Shown here piece after piece: positions 19,001-29,346 of a stretch of DNA of 36,979 nt; positions within the stretch are counted from its first letter, which is position 1; each line of letters opens with the position of its first letter. The position numbers and the translations under genes were made by a program. The notes below the pieces were generated by a model. The model searched no databases, was not told where the DNA came from, and was given only the letters and a program-made list of their open reading frames with translations. Origin of the DNA: Spartobacteria bacterium (GTDB lineage Bacteria; Verrucomicrobiota; Verrucomicrobiia; Chthoniobacterales; UBA6821); the NCBI GenBank assembly GCA_947466005.1, contig CANIBV010000004.1, positions 1 to 36,979 on the forward strand, written 5' to 3'.

Positions 19001-20302
19001 TTACCTGAAGACTAGGCGGCAGATCACCAGAGAGGCGGCCACGCCTGCGGCATCAGCCAAGAGACCCGCAGCAAGAGCATGCCTGCCACGTCGGATCGCC
19101 ACCGAGCCGAAGTAGACGGCCAGAACATAGAGCGTGGTTTCCGTTCCTCCGAGAATAGTCCCGGCAAGTTGTGCCGCGTAGCTGTCAGGACCGCAGGCTT
19201 TCACAATCTCGGCAAAGAGTCCCGTGGCGGCGCTCCCACTCATGGGGCGTACCAGGACCATCGGGAGCACCTGAGAGGGGAGTCCGATCAGATCAAGTAG
19301 AGGGGCAAGAAGGCGACTGAGGATGTCGATCCCTCCGGCGGCCCGAAAGATGCCTACCGCGACGAGGATAGCGACAAGATAAGGGAAGATGCGCAGGGCT
19401 ACCTGGATTCCCTCCTTGGCTCCCTCGACAAACTCCTCATAGACAGAGACCCCTTGGAGGGCTGCGTAGAGGGGAAAAAATCCGATGAGAAAGGGGATCG
19501 CGACCAGTGAGATCGATTGGATGACGGTAATGGCGATTGAGGGGCCTGAAACTTGGGAAGAAACAAGATGGCAGATGGTACCTGCAAAAAGGGCGACATA
19601 GGCACCCAGTAGGAGTTTTTTCCAGAGGGAGAAGGGACGGGGGGGGGCGGAAGATGGGAGGACGACGTTCTCCGTGGAACGGAGGATGGTGCCGACTGCA
19701 TGTTCAAGAGGAGGGAGTGCAAACATCGGGAGTCGCTGCAGGAGTTTCACGGAGGTGATGCCGGTCAGGAAGGAACAGGTCGTGGCGACGAGTGCGGTGC
19801 CGATGATCGCAGTGGGATGAGTGGCGCCTGCGGCGGCGAGGATGCCGACAGCCGTGGCAGGGATCAACTGGACTGAGCTGGTATTGATCGCAAGGAATGT
19901 GCACATCGCGTTGGTGGCGGTGCCGGGGCGGGGATTCAGAGACTCCAGCCCCTGCATCGCTCTCAGACCAAGTGGTGTGGCGGCGTTGCCAAGGCCAAGC
20001 ATGTTGGCGGCGATGTTCATCACCATGGCTCCCATGGCGGGATGATCCGCCGGGACATCAGGAAAGAGACGGATCAACAGGGGGCGCAGCAGTCCCGAGA
20101 GGCGCTCCACGGCCCCCGACTTCTCTGCCAGACGCATGATCCCGAGCCAGAGAGCCATCACGGCACCGAGAGGCAGAGCGATCGTCATTAGGGAACTCTT
20201 GCAGGCATCAAAGGTCGCTGCGGTCAGGGCTTCGGTGCGCCCGGTCAGGACTCCGAGCACAACTCCGCAGAGAATCAGTCCTAGCCAGAGGTAATTGAGC
20301 AT
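19001..20302 (-). CDS. SpmA-SpmB fusion, nucleoside-recognition (Gate) domain membrane protein
   Basis: Two Gate-like domains: MLNYLWLGLILCGVVLGVLTGR...GNAATPLGLRAMQ...NAMCTFLAINTSSVQLIP, and a C-terminal half with VRPMSGSAATGLFAEIV...GTILGGTETTLYVLAVYFGSV. Confidence 0.88.
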   Translation of the reverse strand: MLNYLWLGLILCGVVLGVLTGRTEALTAATFDACKSSLMTIALPLGAVMALWLGIMRLAEKSGAVERLSGLLRPLLIRLFPDVPADHPAMGAMVMNIAANMLGLGNAATPLGLRAMQGLESLNPRPGTATNAMCTFLAINTSSVQLIPATAVGILAAAGATHPTAIIGTALVATTCSFLTGITSVKLLQRLPMFALPPLEHAVGTILRSTENVVLPSSAPPRPFSLWKKLLLGAYVALFAGTICHLVSSQVSGPSIAITVIQSISLVAIPFLIGFFPLYAALQGVSVYEEFVEGAKEGIQVALRIFPYLVAILVAVGIFRAAGGIDILSRLLAPLLDLIGLPSQVLPMVLVRPMSGSAATGLFAEIVKACGPDSYAAQLAGTILGGTETTLYVLAVYFGSVAIRRGRHALAAGLLADAAGVAASLVICRLVFR

Positions 20303-20570
20303 ATCGTGGTTTTTAGAATGAGGGAGTCCTGTGTCCCAAGAGAAAACAGCTTCTGAGATCAAATCAGGAATTCAGGAATTCAGGAACTGAAAGAAATTAG
20401 GTTAGGATCCTCGGATCAAAAAAACGGTTCTTTTGAGTATGCCGGATCTTCCTATTATCAAATTGCTAGGACTCTCATTGTTCCCTTATTTCCAGTTTTC
20501 CTGATTAAATTTCTCCGTTCGGTAAAATTCCCGTGGCAGGCGAGAGAGCTTTCGCTTTAATACTCTGACT

Positions 20571-21137
20571 ATGTCAGTCTGCCCTGATCGCTGGATTCGC
20601 AAAATGTCGCTCAAACACGGGATGATCGAACCGTTTGTGGAGCGACAAGTCCGTTCTTCGGATGATCGTCAGATCATCAGCTATGGCCTCTCCAGCTATG
20701 GTTATGACCTGCGTGTTGCCGACGAGTTCAAGGTCTTTACCAACGTCTTCAGCGCCATGGTTGATCCCAAGAATTTCGACGAGAAATCATTTGTCGATGT
20801 GAAGACAGATATCTGTGTGGTTCCTCCCAACTCTTTTGCCTTGGCCCGCAGTGTGGAATACTTCCGCATTCCCCGCGAGGTCCTCACTATCTGCGTTGGC
20901 AAGTCGACCTATGCCCGCTGCGGCATCATCGTGAATGTCACTCCCTTTGAGCCGGAGTGGGAGGGACATGTGACCCTTGAAATCTCCAACACGACTCCCC
21001 TTCCTGCCAGGATCTATGCGAACGAGGGTCTGGCGCAGGTTGTCTTCTTCGAAGCCAATGAGCCATGCGAGACCAGCTACGCTGATCGTGGAGGCAAGTA
21101 CATGAAGCAACGCGGAATCACCGCGCCGAGGATGTAG
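20571..21137 (+). CDS. dcd: dCTP deaminase
   Basis: [76 protein letters not shown]. Confidence 0.96.
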   Translation: MSVCPDRWIRKMSLKHGMIEPFVERQVRSSDDRQIISYGLSSYGYDLRVADEFKVFTNVFSAMVDPKNFDEKSFVDVKTDICVVPPNSFALARSVEYFRIPREVLTICVGKSTYARCGIIVNVTPFEPEWEGHVTLEISNTTPLPARIYANEGLAQVVFFEANEPCETSYADRGGKYMKQRGITAPRM

Positions 21138-21195
21138 GGAAAGCGGACTCTGTCCGCCTTGAAAGATGAGACCTGATTCCTTCGGGTTTCCGGTT

Positions 21196-21690
21196 TCAAG
21201 TCTCAGGTTTTTCTTCCGGGGCTTCCCCTTCAGGTTCTTCGCCCGGCTTCTCTTTCGTCATCTTCTTAAGGACTTCTGACATGTCCTCCACCTCGTCCCA
21301 GACAGGGCGTGTGATATAGATTGGGGCATTTTGCTGTGCTGCCATCGCCAGGCAGTCGCTGGGGCGTGCATCAAGTTCGATCACTTTGCGCTGTTGAAGC
21401 TCATTCTCTACCGTGACGATCATGCGACCGTAGTAGGTGGCTCCCTTGAGGTCGTTGATGATCACCCTCTCCACCTTCGCCCCGAGTGAAGTGAGGAGTA
21501 ACCCCATCAGATCATGGGTGAGGGGACGTTCACTCTTGGTTCCATTGATGAGAAGGCTGATCGCATTGCCGACCATCGGGTCCATATAGATAACAAAGGC
21601 CTTCTGGTCATTCCCGAGGAAAACGGCGCTCCCGCTCGTCGTCGGAAAAATCGCCTTGATTTCGATAAGCAGGACTTCTTTGGAGATCAT
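21196..21690 (-). CDS. DUF151 bifunctional nuclease family protein with acidic C-terminal tail
   Basis: VFLGNDQKAFVIYMDPMVGNAISLLINGTKSERPLTHDLM...ARPSDCLAMAAQQNAPIYI. Confidence 0.88.
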   Translation of the reverse strand: MISKEVLLIEIKAIFPTTSGSAVFLGNDQKAFVIYMDPMVGNAISLLINGTKSERPLTHDLMGLLLTSLGAKVERVIINDLKGATYYGRMIVTVENELQQRKVIELDARPSDCLAMAAQQNAPIYITRPVWDEVEDMSEVLKKMTKEKPGEEPEGEAPEEKPET

Positions 21691-21750
21691 GGAACAAGTA
21701 TGCCCAAATGAGAGAGGAACGCATCTACGCTTTCTGCTTATCCTGCTCTT

Positions 21751-22368
21751 CTACGGCTTGTAATCGGGATGAATGATTCCGCGGCGTTTGTATTCCTCGG
21801 AGAGGACAAGGTAATGGTCGGCCCAGGAGCCAAGTCCCGCCTGCTCCTCCGGGGTGAGCATCCGGACGATTCGCCCGGGTGAGCCGACGACCATTGATCC
21901 GGGGGGGATCTCAGTATTCATCAGGATCGTGGCATGAGCGCCGATCAGGCAACGCTCGCCGATGACGGCCCCGTCCAGAATGATCGCTCCCATGCCGATC
22001 AATGCCTCGTCGCCGATGGTGCATGCATGGACGACGGCGTTATGTCCGATGGTCACACGACGCCCGATGGTGACGCCTTGATTTGTCGCGACGTGAATCA
22101 CTGCATTGTCCTGAACGTTACTCTCCTCGCCGACCTTGATGGCGGCGATGTCGGCACGTAGCGAAGCGCCCGGCCAGATGCTTGACCGTGCTCCCAGCGT
22201 CACGGCTCCAACGAGGAATGCACCTGGCGCGACAAGCGCATCGTTGGGAACATGGGGTGATCGGGCGAGGTTCGTTGCTACGATTTTAGCGAAGTAGTCA
22301 AGATGTTCTGGGTGGAAGATGTCGGCTGCGGGGTGAGTGTTCATGGGGTTATTCTGAATATTCTTCAT
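21751..22368 (-). CDS. Gamma carbonic anhydrase family protein (left-handed beta-helix hexapeptide repeats)
   Basis: GARSSIWPGASLRADIAAIKVGEESNVQDNAVIHV...TIGHNAVVHACTIGDEALIGMGAIILDGAVIG. Confidence 0.9.
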   Translation of the reverse strand: MKNIQNNPMNTHPAADIFHPEHLDYFAKIVATNLARSPHVPNDALVAPGAFLVGAVTLGARSSIWPGASLRADIAAIKVGEESNVQDNAVIHVATNQGVTIGRRVTIGHNAVVHACTIGDEALIGMGAIILDGAVIGERCLIGAHATILMNTEIPPGSMVVGSPGRIVRMLTPEEQAGLGSWADHYLVLSEEYKRRGIIHPDYKP

Positions 22369-22452
22369 AATGGGTGTTGACAGTATGCGATGGTTTTTTT
22401 CTTCTATCTCTTGTCACAAGACACCAACACACCCAACCCAACACAACAATCC

Positions 22453-22731
22453 ATGAGCAGCAAACTCCATCTCGTTGAATCCGTCCAGAAGGCCCTCGGC
22501 AAAGACGTCTCCAAGGCCCACTCCGAAAAAGTCGTGGCAGCAGTCATCGACAGCATCAAGAGCCTCGTTAAGAAGCATAAGAGCCTCCAGTTGATCGGAT
22601 TTGGCACCTTCAAGGTCGTCAACCGCAAGGCCCGCAAGGGAATCAACCCCAAGACCGGAAAGGCCATCCAGATCAAGGCTTCCAAGAGCGTTCGCCTGAC
22701 ACCAGGCAAGGCTTTCAAGCAGTCTCTCTAA
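22453..22731 (+). CDS. HU-family DNA-binding protein
   Basis: LIGFGTFKVVNRKARKGINPKTGKAIQIKASKSVRLTPGKAFKQSL; ATG at 22453. Confidence 0.95.
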   Translation: MSSKLHLVESVQKALGKDVSKAHSEKVVAAVIDSIKSLVKKHKSLQLIGFGTFKVVNRKARKGINPKTGKAIQIKASKSVRLTPGKAFKQSL

Positions 22732-22757
22732 GTTTTAAAGGGTTTCCCCCCCGCCTC

Positions 22758-22795
22758 AGAAAACCCGTTATGCCGTTTGGCATAACGGGTTTTCT
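22758..22795 (+). terminator. Terminator hairpin downstream of the HU gene
   Basis: 17-bp perfect stem AGAAAACCCGTTATGCC/GGCATAACGGGTTTTCT with a GTTT loop (22775-22778). Confidence 0.9.
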
Positions 22796-22836
22796 CATTC
22801 CTAACGCCGTCGCTTTTACTCTATGCTGTCGTTCTC

Positions 22837-23823
22837 ATGAAATCACCACTTGTTGTTTCCGTTACCGGTGCCGCTGGGCAGATCGGCTACTCACTCCTTC
22901 CCCGCATCGCCTCAGGGCAGGTATTCGGCTATGACCAACCCGTCGCCCTTCGCCTGATTGAGATTGAACCAGGAATGAAGGCTCTCGCCGGCGTGGTCAT
23001 GGAACTCAACGACTGCGCTTTCCCCCTCCTTGAGTCGGTCGTGGCGACCTCTGATCTTGATGTCGGATTCGACGGGGCCAACTGGGCTCTTCTTGTCGGC
23101 AGCGTGCCCCGCAAGGCTGGGATGGAGCGCAAGGACCTCCTCGGCATCAACGGGAAGATCTTCATCGGTCAGGGGCAGGCCATCGAGCGCAACGCAGCTG
23201 ATGACATTAATGTTCTTGTTGTCGGCAATCCCTGCAACACGAATTGCCTCATCGCCATGAAGAATGCACCAAGCGTTCCGGAGAATCGCTGGCATGCCAT
23301 GACTCGCCTCGATGAGAACCGCGCCAAGAGCGCCCTAGCCGAGAAGGCTGGATGCCACTCCCGGGATATCACTAAGCTCGCCATCTGGGGCAATCACTCC
23401 AGCACCCTCTATCCAGACTTTGAGAACGCTCTGATCAATGGCGATCCTGTGAGCAAGTACATCCCGGATAGCGCCTGGCTTGAGGGTGACTTCATTAAGG
23501 ACGTCCAGCAGCGTGGAGCCGCCATCATTGCGGCACGAGGGCTCTCCTCGGCCGCCTCTGCGGCACATGCTGCGCTCGAGACCGTTATCTCCCTTCGCGA
23601 GACCACTCCCACTGACGAATGGCGAAGCGTGGCTGTTGCCTCCGACGGCTCCTACGGCGTCGAGAAGGGCCTCATCTGTTCCTTTCCGACCCGATCCAAC
23701 GGCAAATCAGCCTCGATCGTCCAAGGCGTCGAGCTCAGCGATTTCGGTAAGGCCAAGTTCCAGCTGTCCCTCAACGAGTTGCTGGAGGAAAAGGCAATGG
23801 TCTCAGAGCTTCTGCCACAGTAA
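22837..23823 (+). CDS. mdh: Malate dehydrogenase (type 2)
   Basis: [64 protein letters not shown]. Confidence 0.96.
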   Translation: MKSPLVVSVTGAAGQIGYSLLPRIASGQVFGYDQPVALRLIEIEPGMKALAGVVMELNDCAFPLLESVVATSDLDVGFDGANWALLVGSVPRKAGMERKDLLGINGKIFIGQGQAIERNAADDINVLVVGNPCNTNCLIAMKNAPSVPENRWHAMTRLDENRAKSALAEKAGCHSRDITKLAIWGNHSSTLYPDFENALINGDPVSKYIPDSAWLEGDFIKDVQQRGAAIIAARGLSSAASAAHAALETVISLRETTPTDEWRSVAVASDGSYGVEKGLICSFPTRSNGKSASIVQGVELSDFGKAKFQLSLNELLEEKAMVSELLPQ

Positions 23824-23978
23824 GGAGAATAGGCTGAAGACTTTTAGACTGTTAGGAAAGAGATGGGGGCTCTCCTCGGCCTCATTCTCCAGGCAGTTTT
23901 CAGGCCATCCGGTATTCCCCCCTACTGATCCCTCTGCCTAATAGCCTTCAGTCTAAACCGCTAAACACCTCACCTTCC

Positions 23979-25394
23979 ATGTCCCACGATCTTCCTCCCG
24001 CCGATCCCGTCACCCACCGTTCAGAAACCGATAGCATGGGGGCGATCCCCGTTCCTCACCATCGGTATTACGGGGCGCAGACTGCCCGCTCTCTGATCCA
24101 TTTTGACATTGGGAACGACACCAAGCCGCCCGAACTCATCAAGGCCCTGGGCCAACTCAAGAAGGCATGCGCCCTTGCCAACCGCGATCTTGGCAAGCTC
24201 CCACCGGAGAATGCTGAGCTAATCGTCCGCGCGGCCGACGAGGTGATATCTGGCAAACTGGATGATCACTTTCCCCTGCGTATCTGGCAAACCGGCAGCG
24301 GCACCCAGAGCAATATGAACGCCAATGAGGTCATTTCTAACCGAGCGATCGAGATGGCGGGGGGAGTTCTTGGCTCCAAGGCCCCGATTCATCCCAATGA
24401 CCACGTGAACATGTCGCAGTCCTCGAACGACACCTTCCCCACCGCGATGAACATCGCGGCAGTATCCGTCGTCAGGCAACGCCTCATCCCCGCTGTCAGG
24501 CACCTGCGTGGCGCCCTTGATGCCAAGGCCAAGGATTATGTAGACGTTGTTAAGATCGGACGCACCCACTTGCAGGATGCCACCCCAATGACCCTGGGCC
24601 AGGAGTTCTCCGGTTATGTGGCGATGCTGGATTCGGATCTTCTCCGTCTCCATGAGATCCTGCCTGGATTGGAGTCTCTTGCCATCGGAGGAACCGCCGT
24701 CGGCACAGGCCTCAACTCACATCCCAAGTTCGGGGATGCCGCCGCCGCCCACCTCGCGCAGATGACCGGATATCAGTTTAAGTCAGCCTCCAATAAGTTT
24801 GCCGCCCTCTCATCGCACGGAGAGTTCGTTTTTGCCAGTGGTGCCCTTAAGTCACTCGCCACCTCGCTCATGAAGATTGCCAACGATCTTCGCTGGTTGG
24901 CCTCAGGCCCCCGTTGCGGTCTCGGTGAGCTTTCACTGCCGGAGAATGAGCCGGGTTCATCCATCATGCCCGGCAAAGTCAATCCCACGCAATGCGAGGC
25001 GGTCACCATGGTAGCTGTCCAAGTTATGGGGAACGATGCCTCCATTGGCTTTGCGGCATCCCAAGGAAACTTTGAACTGAATGTCTTTAAGCCGGTCATC
25101 ATTCACAATTTCCTCCACTCCGTCAGGCTCCTCTCCGATTCCTGCCACTCCTTCACGGATCATTGCATCATCGGTATTGAGGCGAATCTGGAGACGATTG
25201 CTGGATATGTCCGGAATTCACTCATGCTGGTCACTGCGCTCAACCCCCACATTGGCTACGACAAGGCTGCTCAGATTGCCAAGAAGGCCCACAAGGAGAA
25301 GAGCAGTCTGAAAGAGGCAGCAGTGGCGCTTGGGTATCTGACCGCTGTGCAATTCGATGATTGGGTGGTGGCCTCCGACATGACCCACCCTTAG
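23979..25394 (+). CDS. fumC: Fumarate hydratase class II
   Basis: [51 protein letters not shown]. Confidence 0.95.
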   Translation: MSHDLPPADPVTHRSETDSMGAIPVPHHRYYGAQTARSLIHFDIGNDTKPPELIKALGQLKKACALANRDLGKLPPENAELIVRAADEVISGKLDDHFPLRIWQTGSGTQSNMNANEVISNRAIEMAGGVLGSKAPIHPNDHVNMSQSSNDTFPTAMNIAAVSVVRQRLIPAVRHLRGALDAKAKDYVDVVKIGRTHLQDATPMTLGQEFSGYVAMLDSDLLRLHEILPGLESLAIGGTAVGTGLNSHPKFGDAAAAHLAQMTGYQFKSASNKFAALSSHGEFVFASGALKSLATSLMKIANDLRWLASGPRCGLGELSLPENEPGSSIMPGKVNPTQCEAVTMVAVQVMGNDASIGFAASQGNFELNVFKPVIIHNFLHSVRLLSDSCHSFTDHCIIGIEANLETIAGYVRNSLMLVTALNPHIGYDKAAQIAKKAHKEKSSLKEAAVALGYLTAVQFDDWVVASDMTHP

Positions 25395-25828
25395 GTGTGG
25401 AGCCACCGATCTAGGAAGAGAAGAATTCGATGCTTGATAGCGGCTGCAAACGTTACTCAACCCAAACGGGGGTAAAGTCTGATCTTGGGAAGAAACCTAG
25501 GCTTTTTGGAGTACCTCGTCTGTTAGTGAGATTGCACTAGTGACAGCCTTATCGTACGGGAAAGCTGATCTTTGCGTTCCAGGCTTTTGATCTTCCGCTT
25601 GATGTGACTCGGTATCTGATTGATTGACGATTGGATGACACTCTCGCGAAGAGAGTCTCTCCCTTTGATGATGTATGACATGTGCGCATAGTCTCACTTA
25701 TTCACATAACAGCAATGAAAATGTTAACATTCTGTTAATAAATAAAACAAATACTTAGGGGATGCACTTTAACTCCCTCTGCATCTTTCAACTCAGGATG
25801 CATTGCTCGCGCTGAAGATGAATAAAGA

Positions 25829-25851
25829 ACCCCATCGCAAGCAGCTGGGGT
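25829..25851 (-). terminator. Putative terminator at the 3' end of the minus-strand murA cluster
   Basis: ACCCCA (25829-25834) / TGGGGT (25846-25851). On the minus strand the stem is followed by TCTTTATT. Lies just past the murA stop. Confidence 0.55.
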
Positions 25852-25866
25852 CTTCACTGATAACGT

Positions 25867-27126
25867 TTATGCCTTCACTCGTTCGATGTGGGCGCCAAGT
25901 CCGTTGAGCTTCTCGTCAATAGCTTCGTAGCCGCGGTCGATGTGGTAGACGCGGCTGATCTCGGTCACTCCATCGGCCGGAAGTGCGGCGAGGACGAGTG
26001 CTGCCGATGCACGAAGATCACTGGCCATAACGGGAGCCCCGCTCAGGCGTTCCACTCCGTGAATCGTGGCGCGGTGATCAGCCAGATCAATGTTGGCACC
26101 CATGCGCTTGAGTTCAGAGACATGCATGAAGCGCTGGGGGAAGACGGTTTCGGTCACTACGCTGGTTCCGTGCATGGTCGCGAGCATCGCGCAGAACTGA
26201 GCCTGCATGTCGGTGGGGAAGCCGGGGTAGGGGTGGGTCTCGAGGTGGAGTGGCTTGCGCGAGCCGTTCGGGGAGATGCTGACCGTGTCACTCGTGTGAG
26301 AGAGGTCGAAACCAGCCGTCTTGAGAGCAGTGATCACGGCCCCCAGATGACTAGGCTCGGTCCTTGTAATGGTAACGCACTTTCCGGCAATGGCACCGGC
26401 TACAAGGAAGGTGCCCGCCTCGATTCGATCCGGGATGACAGTGTGATTGGCTCCATGCAGTTCCTTCACTCCCTCAATCTCGATCCGCTGGGTTCCTGCT
26501 CCGGAGATCTTGGCACCCATGGCGATAAGAAAATTGGCCAGATCGACGACTTCTGGTTCCTCTGCGGCACCCTCGATCAGCGTTGTTCCCTCGGCGAGAA
26601 CGGCTGCCATCATGATATTGCCAGTGCCAAGGACGGTTGGGCCATGGCGTCCGCGAAGATTGATACGGGTCCCCTTGAGTTGCTTTGCTTCAAGCAGGAT
26701 GTCACCTCCCTTGACGGTGACCTTCGCTCCGAGGGCCTCAAAGCCCTTCAGATGGAGATCAATGGGCCGATCGCCAATGACGCAGCCTCCAGGGAGGGAG
26801 ACCTTGGCTGATTTTTCACGGCCTAGAAGAGGGCCCAGAACGCAGACGGAGGCACGCATCTTCCGGACGATCTCGTACGGGGCCTCAGTGATGATCTTTT
26901 CAGCCCGGATCTGGACAACGCCGCTGGCCCTCTCCACCTCACAGCCGAGTTGTCCGAGGATGGTGAGCATGTAGTGGATGTCACTCAGGTCAGGAACCCT
27001 GTCGATGACGCACTTTTCCTTTGTCAGGAGCGTGGCTGCTAGAATGGGAAGGGCAGAGTTCTTGGACCCACTAATGCGAACGTGGCCATCTAGGCTGTGC
27101 CCTCCGTGAACGAGAATCTTATCCAT
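25867..27126 (-). CDS. murA: UDP-N-acetylglucosamine 1-carboxyvinyltransferase
   Basis: ISGSKNSALPILAATLL, MRASVCVLGPLLGREKSAKVSLPGGCVIGDRPIDLHLKG. Confidence 0.97.
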   Translation of the reverse strand: MDKILVHGGHSLDGHVRISGSKNSALPILAATLLTKEKCVIDRVPDLSDIHYMLTILGQLGCEVERASGVVQIRAEKIITEAPYEIVRKMRASVCVLGPLLGREKSAKVSLPGGCVIGDRPIDLHLKGFEALGAKVTVKGGDILLEAKQLKGTRINLRGRHGPTVLGTGNIMMAAVLAEGTTLIEGAAEEPEVVDLANFLIAMGAKISGAGTQRIEIEGVKELHGANHTVIPDRIEAGTFLVAGAIAGKCVTITRTEPSHLGAVITALKTAGFDLSHTSDTVSISPNGSRKPLHLETHPYPGFPTDMQAQFCAMLATMHGTSVVTETVFPQRFMHVSELKRMGANIDLADHRATIHGVERLSGAPVMASDLRASAALVLAALPADGVTEISRVYHIDRGYEAIDEKLNGLGAHIERVKA

Positions 27127-27143
27127 GATGAGTGTCTGTTACC

Positions 27144-28001
27144 TTATCTGTTGCCTTTCACTGCTTCGATGAAACGCAGGATTCCTTGGTAATCTGGCAA
27201 GGCGATAATGTCGCGATAATTATGCCCGGCGAGGCAGGCAATAACCTGCTCTGATTGGTCGATGCCGATTTCCAGGAGGAGATGCCCCTCTGGGGCGAGG
27301 TGCTCGGCGGCGAGTGGAGCGAGTCGGACGATGAGATCGAGTCCATTGACCCCTCCATCCAGTGCAAGAAGCGGGTCGTGTTGGACCTCCCTACTGAGCC
27401 CCGCAATATCTCCAGATGGGATGTAGGGAAGATTGGAGGTAATGAGATCGAAGGGACCGGTTTCAGAAAATTTCAGGGGGATGAGATCGGCTTCTAGAAA
27501 GGTTATTTTTTCGACATCCAGTAAGACTGCATTTTCCTGGGCGAGTGAAAGGGCCTCAGGGGAGATATCGGTGGCGGTGACCTTGGCCTCCGGGCGCTCC
27601 AGAGTGAGGGTGAGGGGAATGACGCCGGTTCCCGTCCCCACATCGAGAATGTTCGACAGGCTCTTGTAGGTCAGGGCGCGCTCGACGAGTTGCTCTGTCT
27701 CCGGACGGGGTATGAGGGCGCGTGCATCACTCTTGAATGTGCGTCCGAAGAACTCGACTGAGCCGAGCAGATGTTGGAGGGGAAGGCCCGTTCCTCGTCG
27801 GCGCACGAGATCACGCAGTGGCGCACGTTCATTCTCTCCCAGGGGGCGATCAAACTGCAGGTAGAGGTCCATGCGCTTCAATCCCATGACATGGGCGAGC
27901 AGATGCTCGGCGTTGAGCCGCGGCTGCTCGACACCCTGCTTGCTGAGAAACTCGGATGCCCCTTTGAGGACATCCAGCAACGACATCATGGTCGTTGACA
28001 T
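27144..28001 (-). CDS. prmC: Peptide chain release factor N5-glutamine methyltransferase
   Basis: LIPRPETEQLVERAL, ILDVGTGTGVIPLTLTLERP, FDLITSNLPYIP (variant of NPPY). Confidence 0.93.
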   Translation of the reverse strand: MSTTMMSLLDVLKGASEFLSKQGVEQPRLNAEHLLAHVMGLKRMDLYLQFDRPLGENERAPLRDLVRRRGTGLPLQHLLGSVEFFGRTFKSDARALIPRPETEQLVERALTYKSLSNILDVGTGTGVIPLTLTLERPEAKVTATDISPEALSLAQENAVLLDVEKITFLEADLIPLKFSETGPFDLITSNLPYIPSGDIAGLSREVQHDPLLALDGGVNGLDLIVRLAPLAAEHLAPEGHLLLEIGIDQSEQVIACLAGHNYRDIIALPDYQGILRFIEAVKGNR

Positions 28002-28006
28002 ACCCC

Positions 28007-29089
28007 TTATTCCGCAGCGGACTGCTCGAGTCGTTGCTGGGTATCCGCCGCCTCGATCGAGGCGATCAGATCGGCGATATCCCCCTCCATGACGCGGTCG
28101 AGATTGTAGAGCGTCACTCCGATGCGGTGCTCGGTGAGTCGATTCTGAGGGAAGTTATAGGTGCGGATCTTTTCTTCACGACCTCCGGAGCCGATCTGGC
28201 TTTTGCGGTGTGCCGCATACTTCTGGGCCTCCTCTTCGCGCTTCTCCTCAAGGAGGCGTGAACGGAGAATGGTGAGCGCCTTCTCCTTGTTCTTCTGCTG
28301 GCTGCGACCATCCTGACAGCGCACGATCTTGCCCGTGGGGATGTGCATGACCTGAACCGCGGAGTCGGTAGTGTTGACGCCTTGACCGCCCGGTCCGCCT
28401 GCACGGCAGACTTCGATGCGGAGATCCTGGGGGCGCAACTCGATATCGACCTCCTCGGCCTCCGGAAGCACGGCGACGGTTGCCGTGGATGTGTGGATGC
28501 GTCCCTGCGCCTCGGTGGCTGGTACGCGCTGCACGCGGTGGACACCGCTCTCATAGCGGAGGCGGCGGAACACATCGTCTCCGAATATCTGGAAGATTAC
28601 TTCCTTGAATCCACCTGCGTCGTTGGCGCTCGCCTCGATGAGTTCATAGCGAAGACCATTGGCCTCGGCGTAACGCGTGTACATCCGGTAGAGGTCCCCG
28701 GCAAAGATGGCGGCCTCGGATCCGCCTGCGCCGGCACGGATTTCGACAATGGCATCACGGTCATCATCGGGCTGCGGAGGAAGAAGGGAGAGGAGGACCA
28801 CTTGCTCAAGCTTCGGGATCTGGGTGCTGATCTCCTGGATCTCGACCTTTGCCAGTTCGGCCATCTCGGCATCATTTCCGGCAGCCAGTTCCTCGTTTTC
28901 GAGGAGTTGCTTGCGGTAGTTCTCGAGCTGGTCCCAGGTTGAGATCAGTTTCTTGACCCGGGCATGTTCCTTAAGGACTTCACGCGCCTTGTTGGCATCG
29001 TCAAAGAGGGAAGGATCGGCAATGACCTTCTCAAGCTCTTCAAAGCGCTGGCGGCGCTTTGCGATGAGTGGTGTGAAATCAAGGTTCAT
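28007..29089 (-). CDS. prfA: Peptide chain release factor 1
   Basis: [78 protein letters not shown]-type region. Confidence 0.97.
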   Translation of the reverse strand: [360 protein letters not shown]

Positions 29090-29346
29090 GGTGTTGTGCC
29101 ATCTTACTGAGATAGCTGGACTTTATGGCGCAGGGTTTTTGGTGAAGGGTGAGGCGGAAGACTGAAGATTATCTTCTGGTCAGCAGAGAGATAACTACGC
29201 TGCTCTACGCCAAATGAACCAGCAATGAAATCTGGTTCATGATGAAAGATGGTATTGGTTCCCGATCAAGGGGATCGGAGAGCCGCTCGGCACCGGCGGA
29301 TTCCGGTACCATTCGTCTTCCCGACAAGAGGTCGGGAAGAATGAAG

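Noticed and set aside
25888-26811. 307-aa plus-strand ORF over murA
   Set aside because: Antisense to a clear murA; low-complexity composition and no domain.
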